Below, piece after piece: positions 45,815-57,218 of a stretch of 64,000 nt of DNA. The DNA lies in contig CM063110.1 of assembly GCA_031841125.1 (NCBI GenBank), forward strand, positions 50,505,946 to 50,569,945, written 5' to 3'. How positions within the stretch are numbered: position 1 is the stretch's first letter; every line of letters begins with the position of its first letter. Both the position numbers and the translations under genes were made by a program. The notes under the pieces are model-generated. The model was not told the DNA's origin. It did no database searches and saw nothing but the letters and a program-made list of their open reading frames with translations. This DNA is from Acanthococcus lagerstroemiae. Its lineage: Eukaryota > Arthropoda > Insecta > Hemiptera > Eriococcidae.

Positions 45815-46790
45815 GTCTCTGAGTTTTTAAGATTTCATTGGCTAGAATAATGAGAATGAGGTATCTGTCATAGAGTTTTTGAAGTCGCCAAATTCGTGTG
45901 CGATATGTTTAATTAAAATTTAAAATTGTGGCACCAAGGGGCATGTGGAAATGAAAAAGAATGCATAAAATACACTATAGGTATCATTTTTCGGGGTCTG
46001 GTTGTCTGAATGGATAGCGCGCTGCTCTCGGAATCTGGAGGTCCCGGGTTTGAGCCCACGTAGCAACTCGCTACATTTCGACCTAGGCCGGTTTTTTGGC
46101 CAGAAGAAAAGAGTGCTCAGACAGCCCTAACAGCCTCCCCGACGTCTCTGAGGTAATGCTTGAAAGGGCGGATTCCAGGGCTCGGGTTGAGAGCAAAATT
46201 AGCACAGAGGGGTCACAAAAGTGAACCTAATACGAACCACAATACAGGTATCAATTGTCCGGTTTAAGGAGCTACCGGATTCAATTTTGACGTTAATTTG
46301 AACCTGAATTTAAAGTTGTGGCATCAGTAGTAGGAGGGCGGGGGAGATAGAATTTCATAAAACTCAATATCGATATCATTTCTTAGGTTATCGTGTTCAC
46401 TAAACTCAATTTTGACAAAAACATGGAAGACATTTAAAAATGGCGGCATGCGGAGGTGTGGTCATTGGAAAGAATACGATAAGAATCACGATATTGGTAT
46501 CATTTCTTAGACGTTGGGAATGGCTGAATTCAATTTCAATATCGTTTTGAAACTTACTTCAAAACTGAGACGTTCGCGAAAGGGGAGGATCACGCAGTTG
46601 CAAAATGGGGGGCATTTCTTAAGTTTTCAGGGTAGCTGAAATCCGTGTGCACATTTATTTAAGCCCTATTTCAAAATTTTGGCATTAGGGTGCAAGAATA
46701 GATGAGAATTCTAATGTATCATTTGTCAGGTTTCTGAGGTGGCTGAAGTCCATTTTGGCTTCAATGATATGAGGTCGTTTCAGGCATTAG
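45815..46790 (+). repeat. Degenerate tandem array, ~105-127 bp period
   Basis: The block GGTATCATTTCTTAGG (variants) recurs near 45982, 46245, 46372, 46496, 46602 and 46718. Each is followed by GGCTGAATTCAATTTTGAC-like and TTTAAARTTGTGGCATCA-like blocks. Units are much diverged. One unit is split by the SINE at 45993. Confidence 0.65.
45993..46200 (+). mobile_element. tRNA-derived SINE (family A), second copy
   Basis: Aligns along its length with 20839-21056. The A-box region is GGTTGTCTGAATGG and the B-box region GGGTTTGAGCC, both slightly worn. The body carries CCTAGGCCGGTTTTTTGGCC and GCTTGAAAGGGCGGATTCC. It lies within the 120-bp tandem array, which hides any target duplication. Confidence 0.8.
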
Positions 46791-47154
46791 GCATTAAATG
46801 TGACCTGGGTAGGGGTACGGTGCGAAACGTTAAAATCGAGGAAACCATGTTTCATTGTTGCCGTTGTCACAATTATCCTAAAGGACATTCATGTTCATCT
46901 CACGTGTCAGGGCATCTAGTTTCATTTTGTTGAGGGTACAAATTAACAGTCTTGCTTCAGAAGTGAAAATTTTATTGATAAATTAAAATTTCAGCAGCTT
47001 TTACGTCGCGAATCAGACAAGTATGATGTTGTTTGGTTGTTAACAATCGTGAATTCTGATAGTTAATGTTGCGGTATCCTGAATTGTGATAGATAAAGTT
47101 ACAGTAATAGTTTTTGCAATTGCGTTATGTATTTGAGTAAAAAAAAAATCAAGT
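46791..47154. other. Non-coding spacer
   Basis: No gene recognised between the tandem array and the split SINE. GAATTCTGATAGTTAATGTT near 47050 is echoed as GAATTGTGATAGATAAAGTT near 47083. Confidence 0.4.
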
Positions 47155-47598
47155 GCCGTATCCGTTGCTGGATGTTGGGGGTCGCGGTTTCTGACGCGCC
47201 ACTTTCCTGGGCCAGGTTAGTCGGGGTAGCCGGCCGTTGCTTTGCCTACGGTTTGTTGCCTTAGAGTTTTCCTTCTCTATGCCAAAGAGTGTACAGCCGC
47301 AGTTCGCCTACTAGCCACGTGTTTCCGACAGTCTTAATCTTTCAGATCTGGTGGTAACACGCCCCGTGTCTGTAATACTGGCAGGATTACAGGATCATGG
47401 TGTCTACAGGTTTGGAAAATTTGGAAAGTTTGGAAAAAGTCAGGAATTTGGAAAGTAGGTCAGGAAGCTTGTAAATAGTCAGGAAATTCAACAATATTTT
47501 TAAGAAGTTTGGAATTTTTCATCTCATTGGTAAAGTTTTACAGAATGAAACACTTGAAAAAATATAATTCATAACTTAGTTCATCGCTTTGGTATGTG

Positions 47599-48573
47599 TT
47601 ACGGTCAAAGTAGATAAGTGCGACATTTTACATAATGCCCACCTTTTTTTGATATTCTGTATAATGCCCGAGGCCTAAAGGTCATTGTGATGAATCAGTG
47701 CAGGTTATTTTATACAGAATCAGGTTCCATATAAGAAAATATGTTTTTACATGAAATTGGCAGCCCTAGTGATGGGGAACAGTGTAACAGTATTTCTTTC
47801 TTCCATATGTCTGTATAACAGTAGGTATTTCTTTCTTCCATACGTCTGTGTACTGCCATGTGTGAAATGTTTACATTTTGATATGCCCGGTATCCGCTAA
47901 TTTTGATAAAACTGTAGTTTATACGTTGTACCAAACGATTTTTGGATCCATCATTCAGAAAATTTTGGATTTTTCCAAGCTAAATGATTACCCTATCAAC
48001 TTTTTTGCAGTGTTACACTGTGCTCAGGTACTAGGGTACAGTGTAACAAAAAAGTACATGGATAAAATAGTTTCTAGATTCTACAGGTTTTAATATTTTC
48101 AGGCGGTAATAACACCAAAATGTAGCCAAAGGCTGTATCTTTCAGATGAGGTATTAAAGTCTGAATCCAAAATTAATTTGTAGTCCAGAGATCAAAATGG
48201 ACGAAAAGTGTTACACTGTTCCCCGGTCTCCCCTACGTGAGGTTAAGGAAGCCTAAGAGAATTTGCAAAATGCGACCTGTAAAAAAGAGCTTGCATATTA
48301 TTCATTAGTGAAGAAGTACGACGTCGTGAACGTTGCTGGACAGGAGAGTAGACTTACTTGATTTTTTGTTTTAGTTTTATACATCAGTGTTTTCTGATTT
48401 TAATTTCATTCAATTTTTACGTGTACATTGACCAATTTTTCCTGGACGTTCTATAACATGACTGGTCATTGTGTAGATTGACAAAGGCATCTACACAATG
48501 TCAATTTCTCGTAGACATTATATAGAATGGCCGGGCAATATGTAAAATGACCGATTATTTACTTTGACTGTAA
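47599..48573. mobile_element. TTACRGTCAAAGTA-TIR element, third layer
   Basis: TTACGGTCAAAGTAGATAAG at the left pairs with CTTTGACTGTAA at the right; the inverted match continues through CATTTTACATAATGCCC / GGGCAATATGTAAAATG. Several more ATAATGCCC and TCTACACAATG blocks lie inside in both orientations. No clear target duplication, no transposase. Confidence 0.7.
47769..48233. mobile_element. TA-flanked GGGGAACAGTGTAAC element, fourth layer
   Basis: GATGGGGAACAGTGTAAC at the left and GTTACACTGTTCCCCGGTCT at the right are inverted repeats, with TA at 47767-47768 and 48234-48235 as in Tc1/mariner/pogo elements. Additional ACAGTGTAAC copies lie inside (48036-48046). A 35-bp tandem duplication (GTATTTCTTTCTTCCATAYG) occurs at about 47790-47855. 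Coding frames here are short and unrecognised. Confidence 0.65.
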
Positions 48574-49037
48574 CATATATCTGTGAACACCTTCCTAATG
48601 CTTTCATCCAAAAATCAACTTCAAATTTCAGTTCATTTTAACCATAGCGTTTAGTAGTATAAACATAAATATATACTGTCTATACTGTAAAGGTTTAAAG
48701 AAGAGAAAACAAAAGTTTGGAAAAAGTCAGGAATTTATATTTTTCCATTCTTGTAGACACCATGAGGATGCATTATCTTTCCACCTCGACTGATACTGTA
48801 GTCGCTGTGTTTGCTAGATGATAGTGGGGGTATTCGAATATCACTAGCTTTCCGGCGTTAGTGGGTCTCGAGCTTGAAATGCAAGGATTACGGAGCGGAC
48901 ACGTGAACCACTCGGCCACACAGCAACTTTGTATCTGAGTAAAAATGTCAAAATGAGTTTTCATTACGAACTGAAAAATGTAAATGGTATTTCGTTGCAC
49001 GGACTTGGATTGTTTTGCAACAGAGGATGAGATGGGA

Positions 49038-49182
49038 CAGTGGCGTAGTCAGGAGGTCGAGAGGGTGTAGACACCTCGCAATTTTGTCAACCAGTATTTT
49101 TCTGATTTTAATGCATCCTCTGATATTTCTCTCCCCTTTGGTCAAGGCACTTCCTTCGAACACTAAGTTGGCTACGCCACTG
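49038..49182. mobile_element. hAT-like MITE, 145 bp
   Basis: CAGTGGCGTAGTCAGGA at the left and TTGGCTACGCCACTG at the right are inverted repeats. CAGTGGCGTAGCCA is a common hAT terminus in animals. An 8-bp duplication is not evident. No coding frame. Confidence 0.65.
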
Positions 49183-49189
49183 CATGAGG

Positions 49190-50450
49190 AAAAGCAGAAG
49201 GGGTTATTCTGTCAGCCTTCAGCGGAGACAAATGTGGAATTGGGACATAAAACCGCTTCCTTCGGGAAGAGCGGACACTTTTTCATTGAGAATCGATTAA
49301 AAAAAACAAAAAGAAAATCTATTTTCTCACCATCCTCCTCCATCTCCGTTTCATCAGTCCAGGTCACAATAGTCAAAATCATTGGACATAAGAATGAAAC
49401 ATAAACAATTCTAAAGAATGATAAACCGGAAACCGGAATTTTTTTTAATGTAGTTATAAAGAGTGTATATGTGTGTGCAAAACTTATACTTACCGATGGT
49501 AACAATATCCCATATTTTCCCCTAAATTCTAAATGTGTACATTATTTTGGCCATTCCATTTCATCATTCTTATTCAATTCCATTCCCAATCTAAAAATAA
49601 CATATATAGCCCTGTTGAAAATTTCCTGGAACAGTTATTTTCAATAGTATCGAAGAATTTCGTATGTCGAAGGGCGAGCCGAATCGTTCGAGTTGAATAG
49701 AAATTGAAGATATAAATTAAAAACGTGTAGACCATCGATTTTCGACTCGTAGAGAGTCGCCGAGTCCGGTAAGGCGAAAAAACATTTCTCTCGCTTTCAC
49801 CACGTTCGTCGTGATGTTTCATTGGTGACCATTTCCTGTACGTGACTGCTGAAATAGTGATGAACTTCGTAAATGTAGTGGAGACTGGAGCGATATGTCC
49901 CAAAATTTATATGCTGCTTACTCGTCTGCAAAAATGCGGCAAAAAATGGCGTTGACAAAAGTTGCTAATTCTGGTATTAAAACGTATTTAAGCTGGCAAT
50001 TCTTCGACCGCTTCGACCAATCAGAACACAGCACTACTAAGTTACCAAACAATTACCTGTTCAGGAAATTTTTAAATTGCCTGAGAGGCAATACTTTTCA
50101 GACGGGTAGTCTCTAGAAATGAAACGATTCAGAAAATTTCAAAAGTGTGACGTGATAGCTATGTCCATCCGTTACACTCCCTCGATTTACAATCCTGTAT
50201 TTATTGACTTAATTGTATAAATTTTGTTCTGAAATAAAATTTTCGTGTCACATCACCCCACATGTGTGATGATGTGACCCAAGAGATGGAGTGATCTGTC
50301 CCTTATTATTAATGCTGTACTCCAAACTATGAAACAGTGTATACTTAGTGCAGAACTATAAAATGATAGTACATAGTTCTAAACTTTAAAAGCATTCATA
50401 CTTAGTTCAAAACTCTAAAATAATGCAGACTTAAACCGAAGGTCCTGTAT
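49190..50450. other. Interval without a recognised gene; hairpin at 50254
   Basis: GTCACATCA and TGATGTGAC (9-bp perfect arms) form a hairpin at about 50249-50280. The words GGAGCGATATGTCCC (49888), ATAGCTATGTCC (50156) and GGAGTGATCTGTCCC (50288) recur in one orientation. These may belong to the same element as the PHD-like frame that follows. Confidence 0.35.
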
Positions 50451-50453
50451 GTT

Positions 50454-50765
50454 TTAAAGAAACGTATTCAGGTTCACGCTGGTTAATAAGCTGGCTACAT
50501 GATGCGATAGCATCAGAGGACATTTCAATAATTCAGGTCCATAATAAAGACCATGCCATTGTGGAATGCACTCTTTATGTGCCCACCTTTCACATTTCGT
50601 GCAGTGGATCCATTTCTGCTCAAGTCTGCTATCGGAATGCATCTCAGAACAAATCAGACAAAAATATTCATCCTCGGTCTTACTATTATTCGAATCTTTC
50701 GGAATATCCTTACTTTTCGGTATTAGAATCTTCTTTTCATGAAGAAGAACATGCAGAATGGTCAA
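50454..50765 (-). pseudogene. PHD-like zinc finger fragment, probably transposon-derived
   Basis: The minus frame reads EYFCLICSEMHSDSRLEQKW, IHCTKCERWAHKECIPQW, and ends in LKCP. Cysteine and histidine spacing (C-x2-C ... W-x2-C-x2-C-x2-W-A-H-x2-C) is that of the PHD-type finger found at the C-terminus of many pogo/Tigger-like transposases and related proteins in insects. The upstream catalytic part is absent: LINE sequence begins at once on that side (about 50770-50820). A host PHD gene is a less likely alternative. Confidence 0.45.
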
Positions 50766-50819
50766 GGCAGAGAGCCGACAAAAAAAGCTCGGCCCACGCC
50801 GCTCAACACAACATCATCA

Positions 50820-52030
50820 TCATTTGTGTGTGAGGTGGCGCTATATGCGCCGAGTGCTCAGACTTTGCATCCATTGCGCTATTCTCCAAGTTGCTGTTAA
50901 GGATCAGCTCAGTAGCCTCACTTTTATAGCCAAAGTGAGAATTTTACTGAGCTCTATCCCCTTGACTTCACTGGGTGCTGGATACTCTAGTCCTTATGCT
51001 TCGCGTCTTGTCCCGGCTATTGCTGGGCATTGACATAAATTATATGGATCGAGTTTTCATCCTCTGCTCCGCAGTACCTACAGGAGCCGTTCATTACTCT
51101 TATATTATACCACATGTGTTTTGTGGCCCCATGACCAAATAGTAGTCCGACCATGCATGTTTCCTGTCAAGCCCTAGTAGGAACTTGGCATACTTACTGG
51201 GGATGTCCTCTATCAGTGTTTCGCTCATTTTCATGCCACTGGCGAACCGCCAGTGCATTTCCGTCTGCTTACTTATCCAAGGCCTCACTTCGGATTTTAT
51301 GACCCTGTATGCTATAGGAAGACACGGCCTGGGTGTTGCCAGTTCCTTTTTTATGCTCTCCTTTGCTAGCATGCCACTGATCATGTTCCCTTTTATGCCG
51401 CAGTGTTCCGGTGTCCATAGTATGGTGACACGGTTCTCGTGAGCAAGGATGTATAATTTGTTAACACACTCCGCCACCACCAGGGATGTAGTTTGGTGTG
51501 ACGATAGTTGCTTAATAGCCGATTGACTGTCTGTACAGATATAGATCTGCTTAACAAGACCCCTCTACTGGCTTCTTTCAATGGCCACCATGTAACGCCA
51601 TTACTTCTGCTTGGAGGATAGTGACGCCCACGCCCCGTGCCACTGAACAGTTGTCATCGCCTTTTGCATTCGTGATGCCGATTCCTATACCTTGTTCATT
51701 CTTAGCGGCATCTGCAAAGCACACGTTCTCCTTTTTTCTTAGAATACTTGGCCACCTCTTCCGAAGCCTTCCCGTGTGGGTATTAGCGCACATTACGAAT
51801 TGTCAAAGAAGTGTTCCATCGCAATTCTATGCTTCGGCATCCCAAAGCATTTGTCCATTGTTCCCGCTATCTCCCATATCCTTCTGTGGCCTGCTCAACA
51901 CTACAACTTTGTACCATCCTAGAGCTGCTGCAACTGCTGCAAACCCTCCGGAAGGGTTCACCCTGCTGTCATCACTTGTCGGCGTTGCCACACGTGTCAA
52001 GACGAGGAGGTGAGGGGTGAAGAAAGAAAG
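50820..52030 (-). pseudogene. LINE with RNase H domain (I-like), 3' part
   Basis: Right to left: VCFADAAKNEQGIGIGIT (first catalytic Asp), VGVTILQAEVMAL (catalytic Glu), then, after a shift, TDSQSAIKQL-like and RVTILWTPEHCGIKGN (third Asp region, H-C-G-I-x-G-N), then KYAKFLLGLDRKHAWSDYYL and a CRYCGAEDENSIHI finger (C-x2-C-x-E-x2-x-x-x-H). RNase H followed by this C-terminal finger is typical of I/Jockey-group non-LTR elements. Frameshifts and stops make it defective. It ends in an (ATG)4-like tail near 50812-50823. Confidence 0.65.
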
Positions 52031-52039
52031 CACGTCCGG

Positions 52040-52215
52040 CTATGGTGCACCCGAATTCCAGGTTTATGCTGAGTGGGCGTTGCCTCGGTCAGTAGGTTGT
52101 CTCGTCCAGCCTCAGGACGTCCCTCGGATTACTGATACGATACTCGAAAGGGCAGGGGTGCGGTGTCTGGGGAGTCAATTTGATTCGCATGCATCGCCAT
52201 ACGCTCCATTAATGA
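52040..52215 (+). mobile_element. SINE-body copy (family C)
   Basis: Reads GCTGAGTGGGCGTTGCCTCG, GTCAGTAGG, then GATACGATACTCGAAAGGGC, GGTGCGGTGTCTGGGGAGTC and CATCGCCATACGCTCC. Same block order as 601-712 and the reverse of 42335-42535. It abuts the LINE relic on its left. Confidence 0.55.
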
Positions 52216-52444
52216 AGATCTTCTTTTCTCTTAATTCAGTTTTTACTTCGCATGTCCGTTCTCTTCAAACTCCTCCCCTGTTTGATTTCTTCTATAAATT
52301 TCGCATCAGTCAGGATTGCCGTTCTCCTTCGTCATATATTTCTCTCATTCTCGGTTCTGTGGAAGTGGTCTTACTTCGAATAATTTTATTGAAGAACATG
52401 GTGATGGTGCCATGGTACGCCGGCGGTCCTCATCATTTTCGTTA

Positions 52445-54050
52445 AATAATTCAATTAGATTTCAATTAGATTTATTAGCTCCTTGCCCACTGAGCCTAAG
52501 CTCGTTTTGGGTTCGGCATAATATTATGTTACAATAGCTATGATGAATGTTGAAGTATTTTGTGCCTTGATATATATAGTTGTGTGTTGTCCCGCTACTG
52601 TATTTTTTTTTGGAACTCTTATATTGTATGCATTTTTTCTGGTTTTGATTGCTGAATTTCCCGGTAAGCGGATCCGTCCTGTCGTTTTCATATACAGTAG
52701 TGTATTTCTTATATATAGCTGATCCAAATTAAGTAAATTCGTTTTTTCGAATACTTCAGCTGTCGGCGTTTTCGGGTCGAAGCAAAATAAGATTTTTATG
52801 ATTTTCTTTGTAATATTTTTATTTTGTGTAAGGTTGTTTGATACGCACTTCCCCAACCTATTATACTATAAGTAAGACTCGATTGTATCAGTGCGTAATA
52901 CACGTTGTATTTTATTGTAGTGTTTTTATATTTTTGATCCTCCACATAAAATATATTAGCTTTCTTAACTTAGTCGCCAGATTATTTATGTGATTTTTCC
53001 AACTTAAATTTTTATCAATGGTTATTCCCAAATATCTGATTTCGTCCACCATGCTAATTTTTGTACAGTTACAGATAATATTTTTTTGGCATGTGGTTTT
53101 ATGTATTGTTATGTGTGCTTTTAATTCGCATCTATTTTGGGAGCTGACAGCTATAAATTTAGTTTTTTCGGGGTTCAGGAAGAGGGAATTTTTACTTAAC
53201 CATATTTTTATTTTTCCTAACTCACAACCTGCTTTTTCGTAAACTTTTTCCCAGCTTTCATCTTCAATAATCCTCGCAGTGTCATCTGCAAAAGCGATCA
53301 GGGTACAATCATTACTTATTTTAGCATACAAGTCATTTACATAAATTAAGAATATGAGTGGGGATAGTGTCGTGCCTTGTGGACAGCCATCTGTTATTTC
53401 TCTCTGATCGCTTGTAGTCTCTCCTATTTTTACAGATTGGGTTCTGTTCTGAAGATATGATTTAAACCACACTTTGACTATGTCTGAGATGCCATTATAG
53501 TCAAGTTTTGAATAAAATATATTATGTTGGCTTGTATCAAATGCTTTAGATATGTCCATGAAGAGGGCAGCGCATTTTTTCTTTCGGTCTAAATCTTGGG
53601 TTATACAGTCTGTTAGCTTTGCAATTGCATCAGTTGTGCTCTTTCTTTTTCTGAATCCAAATTGATTTTCTGTTAATAAATTTTGGTTTTCTAGGTAATT
53701 GCTAACTCTGTTCTTGACAATTTTTTCCAGAATTTTTGCTATGTTGGATATTAGTGAAATGGATCTGTAGTTGCTTGGGATTTCTTTATCCTTTGTTTTG
53801 TGCACTGGAGAAACTATTGAGCATTTGAAGTGGTCTGGGAAAACACCTGTCTCAAGGCTCCAATTAAATAACCTACTGAGAACTCCAACTATTTGGTTCT
53901 TTATTTCCTTTAGCGTCTTAGTTTGTATGTCATCTACTCCCGGTGCAGTTTTATTTTTCATTTTGTTTATTATTTCTAGTATTTCTTGTTCTGATGTGGG
54001 TAAAAAATGAGTCATTTTTATTTTGTCTGTCCATTTTGGGATTTGCGAAT
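52445..54050 (-). mobile_element. CR1/L2-like LINE, 5'-truncated
   Basis: Covers the long RT frame (52912-54015) and, in another frame at 52524-52856, the C-terminal tail (IIKILFCFDPKTPTAEVFEK, then YIRNTLLYM). The minus-strand 3' end has two copies of ATCTAATTGAA (52448-52472), the kind of short tandem tail CR1/L2-group elements carry. No endonuclease domain remains. Confidence 0.65.
52912..54015 (-). CDS. Non-LTR retrotransposon reverse transcriptase, 367-codon open frame
   Basis: This is the longest intact coding stretch in the window. In order: KNKTAPGVDDIQTKTLKEIK (about residues 18-40), the PSNYRSISLISNIAKILEKI block (~80), NQFGFRKRKSTTDAIAKLTD (~117), CAALFMDISKAFDTSQHN (motif A, ~148), DGCPQGTTLSPLIFLIYVND (motif B, ~209), LIAFADDTARI (motif C with both Asp, ~236), and a thumb region with MVDEIRYLGITID (~325). 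It would copy its own RNA at the target site. The start is unlikely to be the real one: open sequence extends to about 54050 and the endonuclease is missing. The frame is lost at 52912, where the C-terminal tail continues in a different frame. Confidence 0.75.
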   Translation of the reverse strand: MTHFLPTSEQEILEIINKMKNKTAPGVDDIQTKTLKEIKNQIVGVLSRLFNWSLETGVFPDHFKCSIVSPVHKTKDKEIPSNYRSISLISNIAKILEKIVKNRVSNYLENQNLLTENQFGFRKRKSTTDAIAKLTDCITQDLDRKKKCAALFMDISKAFDTSQHNIFYSKLDYNGISDIVKVWFKSYLQNRTQSVKIGETTSDQREITDGCPQGTTLSPLIFLIYVNDLYAKISNDCTLIAFADDTARIIEDESWEKVYEKAGCELGKIKIWLSKNSLFLNPEKTKFIAVSSQNRCELKAHITIHKTTCQKNIICNCTKISMVDEIRYLGITIDKNLSWKNHINNLATKLRKLIYFMWRIKNIKTLQ

Positions 54051-57000
54051 CTTACGTACATCTATAAAATTTAAAAATAATAATATAACGGGATGGTGAT
54101 ATAGCTAGTTTGTTCAATTAATTTTTTTACAAACCTAACTTTTGTCGACTTAACGAATCTGCTAATGGAATATGTTATTGCATGGAATGGCATACTTAGT
54201 ACACACTAAAGATACTTCTACCCCTCCTCACCGGATTCTCTATTCTTTACCCCAGAAAATCACCAGCTCATAGCGCTAGCTATGTTTGTGTTATCTTTTA
54301 CTGATTTTGCGTTTAGTAGTTCTGAAATCTAAGGTTCTGAATAATTCCGTAAGTAGCAATAGATTGATAAAGAGCTGTGTATAGTTTTTCCGGATAAATT
54401 GTGGCAAAGTACTTTTCCATGCGGTAAAAAGATAGTTCAGTTCGGAAGGTAATAATAAGTAGTTGTAATTCCTTAATCGGTTAAGTTGTGTTTAGCGTAA
54501 TCGAACGATTTATTTTCCAAAGCGTGGCCGCCTACTTACCTTTTCACATTTTGAAACTCGATTCTACTTCCGATTCGACTTACTCATGAATTAAGTTGAA
54601 ATAAAATCGACTCGAGAACTCTTAACGCCAATACAAATTGGATTTCAAATCTATATAAGTATGACAAACTCGTTCTGCAGTTTTGCAAGAGAGCCGCGAA
54701 AGGAGGAAAATATTGAGAACATTTCAAAACTATTATAACGATTATATTCGTTCTCCTTTGCCCGGGTTTTTCGCACTGTGCTGCCTCTGCAGATTAATCT
54801 TCCGTCTGTTTGATATTTTCTTATTTACAGTACAGAAAATGAGTTTGCGTGTATTTTCTTACCCAACGTTTGCGCTTTTACGTTGTATACTTTTCCCCCT
54901 TCTCTCCAGTGTCTACCGGCTTGCATCGGTACTTCTAAAGTTTTCTGTATACATACGAAGTAGCGAAGGACATTGCAACTAAGATATTACTTTATTTCTT
55001 TCCAGCTTTCTCGATATCGGGGTTATTTAATCGTCTTTTTTTTTTACCGGTCTTGTATCGAAACCAAAATCCATTGTGTGGTGTACTGACTGCGGCAATG
55101 TGTACGGCTAGAGATTTAATTCTTTGTATTTTCTCCGCATTGATATCATGAAAGGGTGGCAATACGTACACGCATTCGCGCAGCCAAAATTGATTTTATA
55201 AACACCCTGCTGATCTAATTGTAGTTTTCTTCTTCTTTTCTTTTGTCTCAGTAGTTACTGTGACAAATTTTTATCTATTAATGCCAAGAAGGTCCAGTAG
55301 TTCATCTATTGGCAACGCTGAGAGAAAAATATTTCCATTAATTCCGTACATAAATAAAGTCCATATCTTTGCCCCTGTGAATGTAAGAGCAGGCAAACAT
55401 ACCTACGCGTTGTTGGGATAAGTTGCTTACCAGATTGAAAGAGGGTCACGTACTTTAGGACACCCTGTTGAATGAGTTGCCCATTTGTGAGTTATGAATC
55501 AGGATACACTGTAACTGAAAGACCTTTGTAACAAATACGCCACAGATAAACTCTTCTACAAAAAGCGTATTTCTGCTGTTCGCGAATTTTCAAGCCACGC
55601 GATCACTGGTTATTTATTGCGTCATGCACTGGCTGTACTGCAGAGCTGGCTATCGAAATTTCCCGATTAATAAATTTTAATAATGCGAAAGTTCGAACAA
55701 CTATCGCCTCGACTTTAATAAACGATATCTAAGTTTCCAAGTTCCAATTTTCTCTATACAGAGAAAAATCCGACGAAAAAAGAATTAGAAAATTGGGCGA
55801 CGGTAGAATGCTTCCACCTGCGTTCCAGATTTTCAAATAAATCTTCACTTCGCACGTACTCTACTGTGTGATGAAAAAGAAGGAACAGAAGAGAATGGGT
55901 TCTGGTCACGACACCGAACAGAGAACAGACTATATATGTTGATTATAAAGTGCACTGGAAAGTTTACAGTCACGGTCGTCCATCAGAGAGCTGGCTGTTA
56001 TGTATACGAACGCTTACTTTATTACATCGAACGCTTGCTTTTATTACATCGGTTGAAAACACCCGTGTGTCGTGTTGATGAAAAACTAAGTTGACACTAT
56101 TGATTTTAATTTAGAAAATTATCAAGCCACGGCTGTTACCTAAGTCTTTTCAATTTATTTATTTTGGTGTCGGGTTGCATGCATTGGTAATGGTGTTTGT
56201 TTTGAAGAACGGACAAAAACTATACTTGATTGCTTGAGTCAGGAATTGAAGATAACTTGATAATTACATAACATTAAAAACAAGTTGAAAGTAGAAACTC
56301 GATCTGAAGAACTTATAAACGTTGCTTTTCCTCAACTGATGAATTATGGGGGGGGGGTGTAACTTTTTGTACTAAAACCTGGAGGTACTTCTGGGGAGAT
56401 CGGCAAACTGTTGTTTCAGTCACGAAAAAGAAAAGTTAATCGTGAGTAGTAGCTAGGCTACTTCAGAACTTCCCTAGAATCTTCCTTGGTGTACCCCAGG
56501 CCCTTCAGTTTTATAATATTCGTGAATTGGTGCACTCCTGGCCCTACAGGTCATTTTCATCCATTTCAGAAAGCAAATGACCGAACAACAAATAATTCCG
56601 ACCATTGTAAATCAGAAAGCCATCAAATTTGTAGTGTAAATATAGTAATTTTTAGTACAGCATGGAAGAAAAACTGACCTAACACAAACAGCGACAATAT
56701 CCTGAAGAAATGAAACCAAGAGCAAAGGGAGGAAGTATATTATATGTATGTAAACATGGTTATACTGTGGTGTAGGTGGACCCTGGCTCATATGGCGATG
56801 CTATTTACTTATAATTCAGAAGAAGAAGACACGGCTGAGTATTTGGGTCCCTAACTACCTCATACCACTAATATGAATTAAGATAGAGGTTGCATGTATC
56901 CAAGAGTACCTATCTCGGATCCAGTATGCTACCAGACTAATAGTAGGATCTATGCTCACCCTCCATACTGTGCAGACCTCTCATAGTTATCTTAATAATC

Positions 57001-57215
57001 CTTACTCCATAAAGGGCACACTCTGTATCCCTCCTTAGTATGTATATACCTGAGAGAGCTTCAAGATTTGGAGATCTTAGTAAAGAGAGCACATAATTGC
57101 CTGAACCTAGCTTCCTCAGACTCTGCATAGTATTCCTCCTCACTACTATCTTCCAACAAGTACTATTGGGTTTGAAATATAGTAGTATTGATCAAAAACT
57201 GACCTAATATATATA
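54051..57215. other. Interval without a recognised gene
   Basis: A 22-bp tandem duplication (CGAACGCTTRCTTTATTACA) lies at about 56008-56052, and a G9 run at 56348. At 56937-57143 a 68-codon minus frame (NTMQSLRKLGSGNYVLSLLR) sits in a stretch of unusual, less AT-rich composition, but I cannot assign it. Confidence 0.3.
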
Positions 57216-57218
57216 CTA

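Larger units (their letters stand above)
47396..48764. mobile_element. CATGGTGTCTACA-TIR element inside the SINE
   Basis: Ends CATGGTGTCTACAGGTTTGG and TGTAGACACCATG, bordered by AGGAT at 47391-47395 and 48765-48769, an exact 5-bp duplication. Both termini match the 398-bp element at 12498, but this copy is 1,369 bp long because another element has inserted into it at 47599-48573. Confidence 0.85.
47155..48930 (-). mobile_element. SINE (family B) split by nested insertions
   Basis: The 3' part of the SINE occupies 47155-47395 and the 5' part 48770-48930. The head, read on the minus strand, has TGGCCGAGTGG (48908-48918) and GCTCGAGACCC (48863-48873). Removing 47396-48769 rejoins the body in register with the uninterrupted copy at 38205-38615. 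It is the outermost layer of the nest. Confidence 0.85.

Noticed and set aside
47791..48060. CRISPR-like or other spaced repeat system
   Set aside because: The short repeats here are subterminal inverted blocks and a 35-bp tandem duplication inside nested transposons; no regular repeat-spacer layout exists anywhere in the window.
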